52,406 bases of DNA from Bradyrhizobium aeschynomenes (GCF_013178945.1 NZ_JABFDM010000012.1:129242-181647); one strand, 5' to 3'; shown: positions 34,432 to 44,154, counted from the first letter of the stretch. Numbers and translations are program-made. Notes: generated by a model not told the origin, from the letters alone.

Positions 34432-35625
34432 CTACGGCCCCTGCCGTCCCCCGCGCATCGTGGCCAGGACGATGTCAGCGGCGCGCACGCTCGGCGAGGC
34501 AGCGCCCGTAGCCATGATGCCGTCCAGCCGATTGAACGCTTCGACCTGGCGCGCGCGGATCGGGCCATTGCCGAGAAGGTCGACGAGCACGGGCGCGAGA
34601 TTGTCCGCCGTGCAGGCTTCCTGCAGGAATTCCGGAATCACGTTCTCGCCGATCACGAGGTTGGCAAGGATCACGGATTGCACGTTGACGATACGTCTGA
34701 GGATGAAGGCTTCGACCTCGCCAACGCGATAGGCGGTCACCATGGGCACGCCGGAGAGCGCGAGCTCCAGCGTGACCGTTCCCGATTTCGCGAGCGCTGC
34801 ATGGGCGCGCCTGAAGGCGCTGCGCTTCTCCGCCTCGCCGGTCACGATGACCGGCGCGACCGGCCAGTGCGCCACCCCGGCCCTGACGGCGGCTTCGAGA
34901 TGCGGCGTCGTCGGCACCACCGCCTCGAACGGAATGTTCTGCGCCTGCAGCCGCGCCAGGGTCTCGCCGAACACGGCGATGTGGCGCGCAACCTCGCTGC
35001 GCCGGCTGCCGGGCAGCACCAGCAGCACCGGCGGCCTGGCATCGCGCCGTGCCTGCTCTGCCGTGCTCGGGCGCAGCGTGGACAACTGCTCGATCAGAGG
35101 GTGGCCGACATAGGTGCAGGGCGGCCCACCGAGCCTGCGAAACGCGTCGGGCTCGAACGGCAACAGGCCCAGCACGTGATCGACATAGCCGCGCATCGCC
35201 CTGGCACGGCCGGGACGCCAGGCCCAGACCGTGGGCGCGACGTAGTTCACGATCGGAATCGCGCCATCGCGGGCGTGCACCCGCTTGGCGACGCGCTGGG
35301 TGAAATCGGGGCTGTCGATGATGACGAGCACGTCCGGCTGTGCTGCAACGATCGCATCGACCGTGCCACGGATCAGGCGCAGGATCTTCGGCAACTGCTT
35401 CAGCACGGCGGTGAAGCCGACGATCGACAGCTCCTCGATCGGGAACAGCGAGACGAGTCCCTCTCGCGTCATGTCGCGGCCGCCGACGCCGGTGAATTCG
35501 ACGCCATCGCCGAGGCGCTGGCGTAGCACCTTCATCAGCCTGGCGCCGAGGCGATCGCCGGACTCTTCGGTGGCGACCAGACAGATCCTGCGGATGGCCG
35601 GCCCGGCCGGCGGCCGCGCCGTCAC
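34432..35625 (-). CDS. lpxB: Lipid-A-disaccharide synthase
   Basis: The product is 397 residues from GTG 35625, which overlaps the lpxI stop by 4 bp (GTGA). The GT-B glycosyltransferase has CLVATEESGDRLGARLM at the N-terminus (SGD motif), VLVIIDSPDFTQRVA and APTVWAWRPGRA. The C-terminal half has LLVLPGSRRSEVARHI (UDP-sugar-binding). It joins lipid X and UDP-diacylglucosamine to make the lipid A disaccharide at the inner face of the inner membrane. It is the last gene of the long minus-strand cluster. Confidence 0.95.
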   Translation of the reverse strand: MTARPPAGPAIRRICLVATEESGDRLGARLMKVLRQRLGDGVEFTGVGGRDMTREGLVSLFPIEELSIVGFTAVLKQLPKILRLIRGTVDAIVAAQPDVLVIIDSPDFTQRVAKRVHARDGAIPIVNYVAPTVWAWRPGRARAMRGYVDHVLGLLPFEPDAFRRLGGPPCTYVGHPLIEQLSTLRPSTAEQARRDARPPVLLVLPGSRRSEVARHIAVFGETLARLQAQNIPFEAVVPTTPHLEAAVRAGVAHWPVAPVIVTGEAEKRSAFRRAHAALAKSGTVTLELALSGVPMVTAYRVGEVEAFILRRIVNVQSVILANLVIGENVIPEFLQEACTADNLAPVLVDLLGNGPIRARQVEAFNRLDGIMATGAASPSVRAADIVLATMRGGRQGP

Positions 35626-36479
35626 GCAGTGACACCCGTGATGAACACGCCGGCGCGATCGGCGGCCGTGACCGTCTCCTGCGGATCGGCCAGCAGCGTA
35701 TGGGCGCTGGCGACCGCGACGCCGGCAAGGCCTGCGTTCGACAGACCTTCGACGGTGCGCGGGCCGATGGTCGGCAGGTCGTAGCGGAGATCCTGCCCGG
35801 CCTTCGGCGCCTTCACCAGCACGCCCCGCCCGACTGCAGAGCGAATGCGGCGATCGGCGCGCAGCCGCGCCACGCGGGCCAGCAGCCCGTCAGTGCCCTC
35901 GATATCCTCCAGCGCGACGACGTGACCGTCGATCACGACCACCGCCTGCCCCACGTCGAACGGCGCCATCGCCCTGAGCACGGCGAGGCCCTTGGCGATA
36001 TCGCCGGCGACCAGATCGTTCGGCCGGCTTCGCGTCAGATGCCCTTCTGGCACGAGCAGATTGGGGGCGACGTCCTTGACGCCGATCATGTGGAAGCCAT
36101 GGCGCTCGAAGATGCGCCCGACGCCCGACAGCAGATGATCATCGCCGCCACGAAACGCCGACCAGATATAAGGCAGCTCGCGCAGCGTGCCCCAGTCGAA
36201 GCGGATCTCGGACACCGCGGGGCGCACGAGATTGCCGATGAACATCAGGTCGCGGACGCCTTCCGCTTTCAGCAGCTTCAAGGCGTTGCCGAGCTGGCCG
36301 AGGCCGATCCAGTGGTGGCGGAAGCGCGCCAGCGGCTTGGGATCGCAGATGCCCTTGAGGGCGAACAGCACCGGCGTCTGGCCGCGCGCGACGATGGCGT
36401 CGGCGACCGCGAAGGGCAGCACGCCACCGGCGGCAATCAGGCCGACGGGCGCCGTGGTCTCGCTGGCCGGCCCGCCCAT
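35622..36479 (-). CDS. lpxI: UDP-2,3-diacylglucosamine diphosphatase LpxI
   Basis: The product is 285 residues from ATG 36479. LpxI (DUF1009) features are the N-terminal GLIAAGGVLPFAVADAIVARG, the RFDWGTLRELPYIWSAFRGGDD segment and the C-terminal GVLVKAPKAGQDLRYDLPTIGPRTVEG. It hydrolyses UDP-diacylglucosamine to lipid X, and alphaproteobacteria use it in place of LpxH. The start is 5 bp after the lpxA stop and the end overlaps lpxB, so translation of the three is probably coupled. No metallophosphatase motif of LpxH type is present. Confidence 0.95.
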   Translation of the reverse strand: MGGPASETTAPVGLIAAGGVLPFAVADAIVARGQTPVLFALKGICDPKPLARFRHHWIGLGQLGNALKLLKAEGVRDLMFIGNLVRPAVSEIRFDWGTLRELPYIWSAFRGGDDHLLSGVGRIFERHGFHMIGVKDVAPNLLVPEGHLTRSRPNDLVAGDIAKGLAVLRAMAPFDVGQAVVVIDGHVVALEDIEGTDGLLARVARLRADRRIRSAVGRGVLVKAPKAGQDLRYDLPTIGPRTVEGLSNAGLAGVAVASAHTLLADPQETVTAADRAGVFITGVTA

Positions 36480-36484
36480 GACCG

Positions 36485-37297
36485 TCAGATCTCCGCGGGC
36501 GCGGATCTGCCGATCTCCGGCAGACACAGCGCGCGGTGGCGGCCGCCCTCGATGAAGGCGAGGATCTCGGCGATCGCCGGGTCGTCGCCGGCCATCGACC
36601 GCACTTCAGCCAGACGATCGGCGAACACGCCGGGGCCATGGAACAGCTTCTGATAGAAGGCGCGGACGGTGGCGAGGCGCTCGCGGGTGAACTTGCGGCG
36701 CTTCATGCCGATGACGTTGAGGCCTTCGAGCGCGGCGTACTGGCCGTTGACGAGACCATACGGGATGATGTCGCCGCGCACGCCGCAGACGCCGCCGACC
36801 ATCACGCCATGGCCGATGCGGGTGAACTGATGCACGGCGGAGAGCCCGCCGATGTAGACGGCATCACCGACCTCGACATGGCCCCCGAGCGTCGCCGAGG
36901 TCGCGAAGATCACGTTGTTGCCGACCACGCAGTCATGGGCGACATGCGCATTGTTCATGAAGAACCCGGCATTGCCGATCGTGGTCAGGCCACCGCCCTT
37001 GGTAGTGCCGATGTTCATCGTCACGCCTTCGCGGAAGGTGTTGCCGGAGCCGATCTCGAGCCGGTGCGGCTCGCCGCGATAGCTGAGATCCTGCGGCGCA
37101 CCGCCGAGCACGACGAAGGGCGAGATCACGTTGTCGTCGCCGAGCGTGGTGTGGCCCATGATCTGGACGTGGCTGATCAGCCTGCAATTGGCGCCGATCA
37201 CGACGTTGGGGCCGATGATGCAGTACGGCCCGATAACGGTGCCATCGCCGATGACAGCGCCGTCCTCGACACGCGCGGTGGGATCAATCTTGCTCAT
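36485..37297 (-). CDS. lpxA: UDP-N-acetylglucosamine acyltransferase
   Basis: The product is 270 residues. A left-handed beta-helix is marked by hexapeptide repeats (IGDGTVIGPYCIIGPNVVIG and on), with the catalytic region NNAHVAHDCVVGNN (His in HVAHD) and a C-terminal helical part (KRRKFTRERLATVRAFYQ). It puts a 3-hydroxyacyl chain from acyl-ACP on UDP-GlcNAc, the first step of lipid A synthesis. It lies 30 bp downstream of fabZ and 5 bp upstream of lpxI. Confidence 0.96.
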   Translation of the reverse strand: MSKIDPTARVEDGAVIGDGTVIGPYCIIGPNVVIGANCRLISHVQIMGHTTLGDDNVISPFVVLGGAPQDLSYRGEPHRLEIGSGNTFREGVTMNIGTTKGGGLTTIGNAGFFMNNAHVAHDCVVGNNVIFATSATLGGHVEVGDAVYIGGLSAVHQFTRIGHGVMVGGVCGVRGDIIPYGLVNGQYAALEGLNVIGMKRRKFTRERLATVRAFYQKLFHGPGVFADRLAEVRSMAGDDPAIAEILAFIEGGRHRALCLPEIGRSAPAEI

Positions 37298-37327
37298 TTC
37301 AACGCAACCAACTCTTTTCGGCGCAGG

Positions 37328-37786
37328 TCAGTCAGTCAGCATCGCGCCGACATCGGCCTCGGCAACGACCGTGCCATCGACCTTGGCATCGCCGTGGAAC
37401 CACCACATCGTCTTGCGCCGGCCGATCGAGCGCATGTGGTACTCGATGGTCTGGCCCGGCAGCACCGGCTTGCGGAATTTGCACTTGTCGATGGTGAGGA
37501 AATACACCGCGCGCGGCTTTTCCGTGCCTTCGACCGATTTGATGCCGATCACGCCCGCAGTTTGCGCCATGCCCTCGATCATCAGCACGCCCGGATAGAC
37601 CGGCCGCTCCGGGAAATGCCCCTGGAAGCACGGCTCGTTGAAAGAGACGTTCTTGACGCCGATGCCGCTGTAGTCGGCGCGGATGTTCTTCACGCGGTCG
37701 ATCAGGAGAAACGGGTTACGGTGCGGCAGCGTCTTCAGAATCTCGTTGATATCGATGTCCGCAAACCTGATGGGTGACTCCTCCAT
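37328..37786 (-). CDS. fabZ: 3-hydroxyacyl-[acyl-carrier-protein] dehydratase FabZ
   Basis: The product is 152 residues from ATG 37786; GTG 37789 is also in frame and would overlap the lpxD stop by 4 bp. The hotdog fold has LPHRNPFLLIDRV, GHFPERPVYPGVLMIEGMAQTAG (catalytic His in the first part, Glu in the second) and VLPGQTIEYHM. It dehydrates 3-hydroxyacyl-ACP in fatty acid elongation and so competes with LpxA and LpxD for the same precursor, which explains the conserved grouping. Confidence 0.95.
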   Translation of the reverse strand: MEESPIRFADIDINEILKTLPHRNPFLLIDRVKNIRADYSGIGVKNVSFNEPCFQGHFPERPVYPGVLMIEGMAQTAGVIGIKSVEGTEKPRAVYFLTIDKCKFRKPVLPGQTIEYHMRSIGRRKTMWWFHGDAKVDGTVVAEADVGAMLTD

Positions 37787-38853
37787 CACTCCTGTCCTTC
37801 GTCCTTTTTCGTCGCGGTCTGATCACGCACCAGCCGTTCCACGGCGACGATCTCGCGGAACCACTGCTTGGTCGGCTTGGCGAAGAAGCCCCCCCACCGG
37901 CCGTTCGGCGGGATGTCGTCCTTGACGCCGCTCATCGCGGTCACCTGTGCGCCATCGCCGATCGTCAGGTGATTGTTGATGCCGACCTTCGCCCCGAGCG
38001 CGACGTTGTCGCCGATCGTGAGGCTTCCTGCCAGCCCGATCTGGGCCGCCAGCAGGCAATGCCGGCCGATCGTGACATTGTGGCCGATCTGAACCTGGTT
38101 GTCGATTTTGGTGCCCTCGCCGATCACCGTGTCGCGCAGGCTGCCGCGATCGATGGTAGTGCCGGCGCCGACCTCGACGTGATTCTGGATCAGTACCCGG
38201 CCGGTCTGCGGCACCTTGGTGTGCCCGTCTGCTCCGAAGAAGATGAAGCCGTAGCCGTCCTGGCCGATGCTGCAGCCGGGGTGAATCAGCACGTCGTTGC
38301 CGATCAGCGCGCACTGGATCACGGTCCGGGCGCCAACATTGCAGTCGCGGCCGATCTTGACGTGCGGGCCGATGACGGCGCCCGCACCGACAATGGTGCC
38401 CGAGCCGATCTCGGCATGAGCGCCAATCACGGCCAGCGGCTCGACGATGACGTCGTCCTCCAGCCGCGCGGTCGGATCGATGATCGCCTGGGGCGAGATG
38501 CCGTCACAGCCGAACCAGGACTGCGGCCGCAGCGCGTCGGCATGCATCTCGCGGGCGAGCTGCACGAAGGCGCGGAATGGCTGATTGGCGCGGAGCACAG
38601 CCACATGCGGCGGCACGCGCGCTTCGAAACGCGGGCTGACCAGGCAGGCCCCGGCCTTCGTCGCGGCGAGCTGGTCCGCGTATTTGAGATTGTCGAAGAA
38701 CGCCAAGTGCATCGGACCGGCTTCGTCGAGCGACGCCAATCCCTTGATCACCTGGTCTCCGCGCGACGGATCGACCAGCGTGGCCTTGGCGGCCGTAGCG
38801 ATCGCCGCCAGCGTCGTCCGCGGGGGGGATTGGAAGAAGGTCGGCTGAGCCAT
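37786..38853 (-). CDS. lpxD: UDP-3-O-(3-hydroxyacyl)glucosamine N-acyltransferase
   Basis: The product is 355 residues from ATG 38853. An N-terminal uridine-binding domain (about 1-105, with HLAFFDNLKYADQLAATKAG) precedes a long left-handed beta-helix of hexapeptides (IIDPTARLEDDVIVEPLAVIG and on). The catalytic His is in the KIDNQVQIGHNVTIGRHCLL stretch. A C-terminal helix follows (AKPTKQWFREIVAVERLVRD). It adds the second 3-hydroxyacyl chain after LpxC. It lies 132 bp downstream of bamA, so a separate promoter is possible. Confidence 0.96.
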   Translation of the reverse strand: MAQPTFFQSPPRTTLAAIATAAKATLVDPSRGDQVIKGLASLDEAGPMHLAFFDNLKYADQLAATKAGACLVSPRFEARVPPHVAVLRANQPFRAFVQLAREMHADALRPQSWFGCDGISPQAIIDPTARLEDDVIVEPLAVIGAHAEIGSGTIVGAGAVIGPHVKIGRDCNVGARTVIQCALIGNDVLIHPGCSIGQDGYGFIFFGADGHTKVPQTGRVLIQNHVEVGAGTTIDRGSLRDTVIGEGTKIDNQVQIGHNVTIGRHCLLAAQIGLAGSLTIGDNVALGAKVGINNHLTIGDGAQVTAMSGVKDDIPPNGRWGGFFAKPTKQWFREIVAVERLVRDQTATKKDEGQE

Positions 38854-38985
38854 TCCGTTGTACTCTCGGGGAAAGCGTCTTCGCAAAAAGTCAGAGCCCG
38901 GCTCCGATCTCCCGGAACCGAGCTCCCATCTCTTACACCGTCCGGGTGGGCTCAGGCCAACCCGGATTTGCCCCTGGCGGCAGCC

Positions 38986-41529
38986 TTAGAAGCTGGTGCC
39001 ACCACCGAACCGGAACTCCTGCGTCCGGTCGAACTGGCCCTTGGTGAGCGGGATCGCGTAGTCGAAGCGCAGCGGACCGAACGGCGACGCCCACACCAGA
39101 CCCACACCGACCGAGGTCCGGACCGTGTTCTGGTCGTTGAACTGCAGGCCAAGGCAGGTGCCGGCGTTGTTCGGGTTGCGCGTCGGCGCCTGACAGCCGG
39201 CCACGTTGACCTCGCCGGTCTGAGCCCAGGACGTCGGGCCCTGATAGCCCCACAGGCCGCCAGCGTCGGCGTAGACCGCGCCCTTCAGACCAGTCTCCTT
39301 GGGCAGGAACCAGAACGGCATCTGCAGTTCGAGCGAAGCGCCCCAGTACTTGGTGCCACCCAGCGCATCCTGGGTGCCGAAGGGATTGATGTCACGCGGA
39401 CCAATGCCGTTCGGAGCGAAGCCGCGAACCAGGTTCGGACCCATCTGGAAGTGATCGAGCATGCGCAGCTGGTTGTTGCCGATCTTGTTCAGGATGCCGC
39501 CCTGGAGGTGGACGATGCTGACGATGTCCGACACCAGCGGGGTGAAGTACTTCGCGTCGAAAGCGGTCTTCAGATAGGACACGTCGCCGCCAACGCCCGC
39601 GAAGTCCTGCTTGAAGTCGACCAGGAGGCCTTCGGTCGGGTTCTTGTTGTTGTCGAGCGTGTTGTAGTTCAGCGTGTAGCCGAGCGCCGAGGTCAGCGTC
39701 GCACCGTTCGCCAGCTCCTGACGGACCGGCAGCGACGCCTCGCCGTTGGCGAAGCAGCCCAGGCCGTTGTTGCCGGTCGGATCGACGCCGCCGAGATTGC
39801 CGTTGATGAACGCCGGCGTCGGGACGAAGGCAGGGTTCGGCAGACCATTCACGAGCTGGCGATTGTCGCAATCCCGCAGCGTCGCCGGCAGCGTGATCTC
39901 CTGACGGTAGATCGAGTAGCGCAGCTGCAGCGACAGATCTTCACGCAGCTGGAAGCCGAGGCGCGGGCTGAAGCCGAGCGTCTTGGTGCCGTAGGAGATG
40001 AAGTTGTTGGCGAGCTGCTGGCGCTGATAGAGGTCGAGCCCCAGCGCGACCCGGTAGTCGAGCAGGTACGGCTCGACGAAGGACAGCGAGTAGCCGCGGG
40101 CAAACTGGCCGTAGGTCACCGAGGCCTTGGCGAACAGGCCGCGGCCGAGGAAGTTGCGCTCGGAGATCGAGACCTCGGCCAGCGCACCGTCGGTGGTCGA
40201 GTAGCCGCCCGAGATCGAGAAGTCGCCGGTGGACTTCTCTTCGAGGTTCACGACCAGGATGACGCGGTCGCTCGACGAGCCAGGCTCGGTCGAAATCTTC
40301 ACGTCCTTGAAGAAGTCGAGATTCTTCAGGCGCCGCTCGGCACGGTCGACCAGGGCGCGGTTATAGGCGTCGCCCTCGGAGATATCGAACTCGCGGCGAA
40401 TGACGTAGTCGCGGGTGCGGGTGTTGCCGCGGATGTTGATGCGCTCGATATAGGTGCGCGGGCCCTCGTCGACGGCGAACACCACCGACACGGTGTGAGC
40501 CTCGAAGTTGCGATCACCGCGCGGACGGACCACCGCGAAGGCGTAGCCTCGCCGCGAGGCCTCGATCTGCATCTCCTCGACCGACTTCTCGATGTTCTCG
40601 ACGTTGTACAGCGAGCCGACGCTGACGCGCGAGTAGCCGCGCAGCGAGTTGGGGTCGAGCGTCGCGATCGTCGACTGGAAGTCGACCGAACCGACCCGGT
40701 ATTGCTGACCTTCCTCGATCTTGAAGGTCACCATGAAGCCCTTGCGCTCAGGGTCGTACTCGCTGAGCGCGGCCACCACCTGCACGTCTGCATAGCCGTT
40801 CTTCAGGTAGAAGCGGCGAATGAGGTCGCGGTCGGCCTCGACGCGATCCGGATCGTAGACGTCACCCGAGCCGAGGAAGCTCAGCAGGTTGGTCTCGCGG
40901 GTCTTGATGACGTCCTTGAGGCGATAGGACGAGAACGCGCTATTGCCGACGAACTCGATCGACTTCACGCCGGTCTTTGCGCCCTCCTCGATCGTGAAGA
41001 TCAGGTCGACGCGGTTGTTCGGCTGCTCGATCATTTCCGGCGTGACGCGCACGTCATATCGGCCCGAGCGGCGGTAGATCTCGGAGATGCGCTGGGCGTC
41101 GGACTGCACCATCGGCCGCGACAGGGTGCCACGCGGCTTCGACTGGACCTCGGCCTGGAGCTGCTCGTCCTTGACCTTCTTGTTGCCCTCGAAGGCAACG
41201 CGTCCGATCACCGGATTCTCGACGACGGTCACGATCAGCCGGCCACCCTGGCGGTTGATCCTCACGTCCGAAAACAGGCCAGTCTCGATCAGGGCCTTCA
41301 GGCCATCGTCGACCCGGCCCGCATCCAGCGTGCCGCCAGGACCCGGCTTGAAGTACGAGCGGATCGTCTCCAGCTCGACGCGGCGATTGCCCACCACTTC
41401 GATCGAGTTGACCGTCTGAGCCGCAGCTGGCGACGAAACCACCACGCCCGCCAGCGGCAAAGCTGCCGATCCGGCGATCATGATAAAGGCGGCCGCCAAG
41501 CCCCCCCGCACCCGCAATCCGAACTTCAT
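38986..41529 (-). CDS. bamA: Outer-membrane assembly protein BamA
   Basis: The product is 847 residues. A signal peptide (to about 37, AAAQT) is followed by five POTRA-type repeats (about 38-430) and a C-terminal beta-barrel (from about 440: ISGGYSTTDGALAEVS). Motifs include GYSLSFVEPYLLDYRVALGL and, near the end, the conserved DxNxxNGxS-like region. It ends in Phe (RFGGGTSF), as expected for barrel recognition by BAM itself. It inserts outer-membrane proteins. An apparent 1,277-codon frame lies antisense to it, but that frame is a composition artefact. It is between rseP and lpxD. Confidence 0.95.
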   Translation of the reverse strand: MKFGLRVRGGLAAAFIMIAGSAALPLAGVVVSSPAAAQTVNSIEVVGNRRVELETIRSYFKPGPGGTLDAGRVDDGLKALIETGLFSDVRINRQGGRLIVTVVENPVIGRVAFEGNKKVKDEQLQAEVQSKPRGTLSRPMVQSDAQRISEIYRRSGRYDVRVTPEMIEQPNNRVDLIFTIEEGAKTGVKSIEFVGNSAFSSYRLKDVIKTRETNLLSFLGSGDVYDPDRVEADRDLIRRFYLKNGYADVQVVAALSEYDPERKGFMVTFKIEEGQQYRVGSVDFQSTIATLDPNSLRGYSRVSVGSLYNVENIEKSVEEMQIEASRRGYAFAVVRPRGDRNFEAHTVSVVFAVDEGPRTYIERINIRGNTRTRDYVIRREFDISEGDAYNRALVDRAERRLKNLDFFKDVKISTEPGSSSDRVILVVNLEEKSTGDFSISGGYSTTDGALAEVSISERNFLGRGLFAKASVTYGQFARGYSLSFVEPYLLDYRVALGLDLYQRQQLANNFISYGTKTLGFSPRLGFQLREDLSLQLRYSIYRQEITLPATLRDCDNRQLVNGLPNPAFVPTPAFINGNLGGVDPTGNNGLGCFANGEASLPVRQELANGATLTSALGYTLNYNTLDNNKNPTEGLLVDFKQDFAGVGGDVSYLKTAFDAKYFTPLVSDIVSIVHLQGGILNKIGNNQLRMLDHFQMGPNLVRGFAPNGIGPRDINPFGTQDALGGTKYWGASLELQMPFWFLPKETGLKGAVYADAGGLWGYQGPTSWAQTGEVNVAGCQAPTRNPNNAGTCLGLQFNDQNTVRTSVGVGLVWASPFGPLRFDYAIPLTKGQFDRTQEFRFGGGTSF

Positions 41530-41642
41530 GCGCTACGCGCCCTTATTCCGAGGCCGGTTCGGTACCCCTACCAAACCGACAGATTCCCATTTGTCGTTCG
41601 CTTGTAGCCAATTTGGCCCCGACGGCAAACGCCGGATATCTC

Positions 41643-41658
41643 CGAATTTTCAAATTCG
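41643..41658. promoter_or_regulatory. 16-bp palindrome upstream of bamA
   Basis: cgaattt-tc-aaattcg is a perfect 7+7 bp inverted repeat with a 2-base spacer. It overlaps a possible -35 TTGAAA and -10-like AGATAT with a 17-bp spacer read on the minus strand toward bamA. Either an operator or a chance AT palindrome; the promoter is weak by sequence. Confidence 0.35.
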
Positions 41659-41701
41659 TTTCAAAACGTTGCCTATCGGCCACGTCGGAAAAGAGACGCC
41701 G

Positions 41702-42853
41702 TCAGGACCCCGCGATGTGAAGGATATCGTTATAGGTCGTGAAGACCAGGAGCATGAGGATGAGGCCCAGGCCGATTCGGAACCCCATCTCCTGCGCCCG
41801 CTCGGACAGGGGGCGGCCGCGAACCGCCTCCACCCCGTAAAACAGCAGGTGTCCACCATCGAGCAGCGGAACCGGGAACAGGTTCAGGAGCCCGATGGAG
41901 ACGGAGATCATGGCGCACCAGTTCACCAGAACCTGGAATCCGAGGCTCGCCGCCTGTCCGGACAGCTGGGCGATCCGAATCGTTCCGCCGAGCTCGCCGG
42001 CATTGCCGGTTCCCGAGAGCAGCGATGCGATGAACTTGAAGGTTGTGCCGATGATGAACCAGACCTGCTCGACGCCGAACTTGATCGATTCGAAGAAGCC
42101 GACCGGGACCGACCGTGATTCATCCGGCTTGGCGTTGTACTGGATGCCCAGCACGCCGATTCGATGACTGTTCCCGAACGAATCCTTGCGCTCCTGCAGG
42201 GCGGGCGTGGCCTTCAAGGTGATCTCGGAGCCATCGCGCTTGATCAGGAAGGTCAGCTCGGTTCCGGCATTCACCGACACGATCCGCTGCATGTCGCCGA
42301 ACGTCTCGATCGCCCGGCCGTCGATGGCGGCGATGACGTCACCCGTCTTGAAGCCGGCGGCCGCCGCGACGCTGTCCGGCTGCACCGCATCGACCCGCGG
42401 GGTCGTGTTGGGCTTGCCGTAATAGAGCGCCATGCCGGCGAAAATGATCACGGCGAGGATGAAATTGGCGATCGGGCCGGCCGCGACGATCGCGGCGCGC
42501 TGACCGACGGTCTTGTGGTGGAAGCTGCCGGCGCGCTCCTCGGGGCTCATCTTGGCGATCGCCTCGGATGACGGCGTCGAGGCCTCCGATTCGTCGCCGA
42601 AGAACTTCACATAGCCGCCGAGCGGGATCGCCGAGATCTTCCAGCGGGTGTTGTGGCGGTCGTTGAAACCGATCAACTCAGGACCAAATCCGAGCGAAAA
42701 CGTTAGGACCTTCACGCCGGCCCAACGCGCGACCAGGAAATGGCCGAGCTCGTGGAAGAACACCACGATCGTCAGCACGAACAAAAACGGGATGATGTAG
42801 GCGAGAAGGCCGCCGCTCAACGTGTTGAAAATATGGTGGAAAAACTCGGTCAT
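41702..42853 (-). CDS. rseP: RIP metalloprotease RseP
   Basis: The product is 383 residues from ATG 42853, with the frame open further upstream into dxr. The site-2-protease hallmark VVFFHELGHFLVARW has HExxH at His34-Glu35-His38. A PDZ domain follows (VQPDSVAAAAGFKTGDVIAAI), and the third metal residue is in LNLFPVPLLDGGH. Four membrane helices are expected. It cuts transmembrane anchors or signal peptides in the bilayer; in E. coli it cleaves RseA, but the target here is unknown. It lies between dxr and bamA, as in most Gram-negative genomes. Confidence 0.95.
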   Translation of the reverse strand: MTEFFHHIFNTLSGGLLAYIIPFLFVLTIVVFFHELGHFLVARWAGVKVLTFSLGFGPELIGFNDRHNTRWKISAIPLGGYVKFFGDESEASTPSSEAIAKMSPEERAGSFHHKTVGQRAAIVAAGPIANFILAVIIFAGMALYYGKPNTTPRVDAVQPDSVAAAAGFKTGDVIAAIDGRAIETFGDMQRIVSVNAGTELTFLIKRDGSEITLKATPALQERKDSFGNSHRIGVLGIQYNAKPDESRSVPVGFFESIKFGVEQVWFIIGTTFKFIASLLSGTGNAGELGGTIRIAQLSGQAASLGFQVLVNWCAMISVSIGLLNLFPVPLLDGGHLLFYGVEAVRGRPLSERAQEMGFRIGLGLILMLLVFTTYNDILHIAGS

Positions 42854-42893
42854 CCGATTCCCTTCCCGCAGGCCCGAAGGCCTATCCAACCCT

Positions 42894-44117
42894 CTAAGAT
42901 GCTTTTGCGGCGATTTGAGGCAAGAGGCTCGCGGCCCTTTTTCGCGCATCATGGTCAATGGCGATGGCATCGTCCGCCGAACCAAGAGGTGCCTGATTAC
43001 CCGACCGGGTCCAATCCTCGAGCGTCGCCTCCACCAGCCGAGCAATCGCACCGAATCGGATCTGTCCGGCGATGAAGGCCGCGACCGCGACCTCGTTCGC
43101 GGCATTGAACACCGTCGTGGCGCCGCGGCCGGTCCGCAGCGAATCGTAGGCCAGCCGCAGCCCCGGGAACCGGGCGAAGTCCGGCGCCTCGAACGTCAAG
43201 GTGCCGATCTTGGCGAGGTCGAGCCGGGCCGACGGCCCCTTGATGCGCTCCGGCCAGCCGAGGCAATGCGCGATCGGGATCCTCATATCGGGCGCGCCGA
43301 GCTGGGCCACGACCGAGCGGTCGGAAAATTCGACCATGCCGTGAACGATCGATTGCGGGTGCACCAGCACGTCGATTTCGTCCGGCGCCAGCGCGAACAG
43401 GTAGGACGCCTCGATCACCTCGAGGCCCTTGTTCATCATCGACGCCGAATCGATCGTGATCTTTTGGCCCATGCTCCAGTTCGGATGCTTGAGCGCCTGC
43501 GCCAAGGTCGCCTGCTCGATGTCAGTGGCCGCCCAGGTGCGGAACGGCCCGCCCGAAGCGGTGATGATGACCCGCACCAGTTCCTCGCGATTGCCCGAGG
43601 ACAGCGCCTGGAACAGCGCATTGTGCTCCGAATCGGCCGGCAGGATGCAGGCATTCGCCTGGGCGGCGCGCTGCATGAAGAAATCGCCGGCGCAGACCAG
43701 GCATTCCTTGTTGGCGAGCGCGACCGTCGCGCCGCGGTCGACCGCGGCGAGCGCCGGCTTGAGGCCGGCGGCACCGGACACCGCGGCCATGACCCAGTCG
43801 GCGGGACGCGCGCCGGCCTCGATGATGGCGCTCTCGCCTGCCCCGCACTCGATGCCGGTGCCGGCCAGCGCCTCGCGCAGCTCGCAGAGCCGGGCGGGAT
43901 CGGCGACGGCCACGAAGCGCGGATTGAACTCGCGGGCGAGCTTGGCCAGACCCTCGACGTTGCTGTTGCCGGTCAGCGCCTCGACCCGATAGCGCTCCGG
44001 CGCGCCGCGCAGGAGATCCATGGTCGAATCGCCGATCGAGCCGGTGGCGCCGAGCACGGTGATGCTGCGCACCTCCGCCAGACCGGCCTTGTTGTTCCGC
44101 AATGGCACTGCGCTCAT
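42894..44117 (-). CDS. dxr: 1-deoxy-D-xylulose-5-phosphate reductoisomerase
   Basis: The product is 407 residues from ATG 44117; upstream in-frame sequence belongs to the cdsA region. The NADPH site is ITVLGATGSIGDSTMDLL, with NKECLVCAGDFF in the active-site region. IDSASMMNKGLEVIEA and HPQSIVHGMVEF carry the metal and substrate residues. It makes 2-C-methyl-D-erythritol 4-phosphate, the committed step of the MEP isoprenoid pathway, which supplies undecaprenyl precursors to the uppS product encoded just upstream in the same run. Confidence 0.96.
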   Translation of the reverse strand: MSAVPLRNNKAGLAEVRSITVLGATGSIGDSTMDLLRGAPERYRVEALTGNSNVEGLAKLAREFNPRFVAVADPARLCELREALAGTGIECGAGESAIIEAGARPADWVMAAVSGAAGLKPALAAVDRGATVALANKECLVCAGDFFMQRAAQANACILPADSEHNALFQALSSGNREELVRVIITASGGPFRTWAATDIEQATLAQALKHPNWSMGQKITIDSASMMNKGLEVIEASYLFALAPDEIDVLVHPQSIVHGMVEFSDRSVVAQLGAPDMRIPIAHCLGWPERIKGPSARLDLAKIGTLTFEAPDFARFPGLRLAYDSLRTGRGATTVFNAANEVAVAAFIAGQIRFGAIARLVEATLEDWTRSGNQAPLGSADDAIAIDHDARKRAASLLPQIAAKAS

Positions 44118-44154
44118 GTTTCCACCAAAAATCTCGACCGGCGAGTCGCGCCGG

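Noticed and set aside
37774..41607. A 1,277-codon plus-strand open frame
   Set aside because: It runs antisense through lpxD and bamA, which have full domain signatures. Long antisense frames are usual in GC-rich DNA with strong third-position bias.
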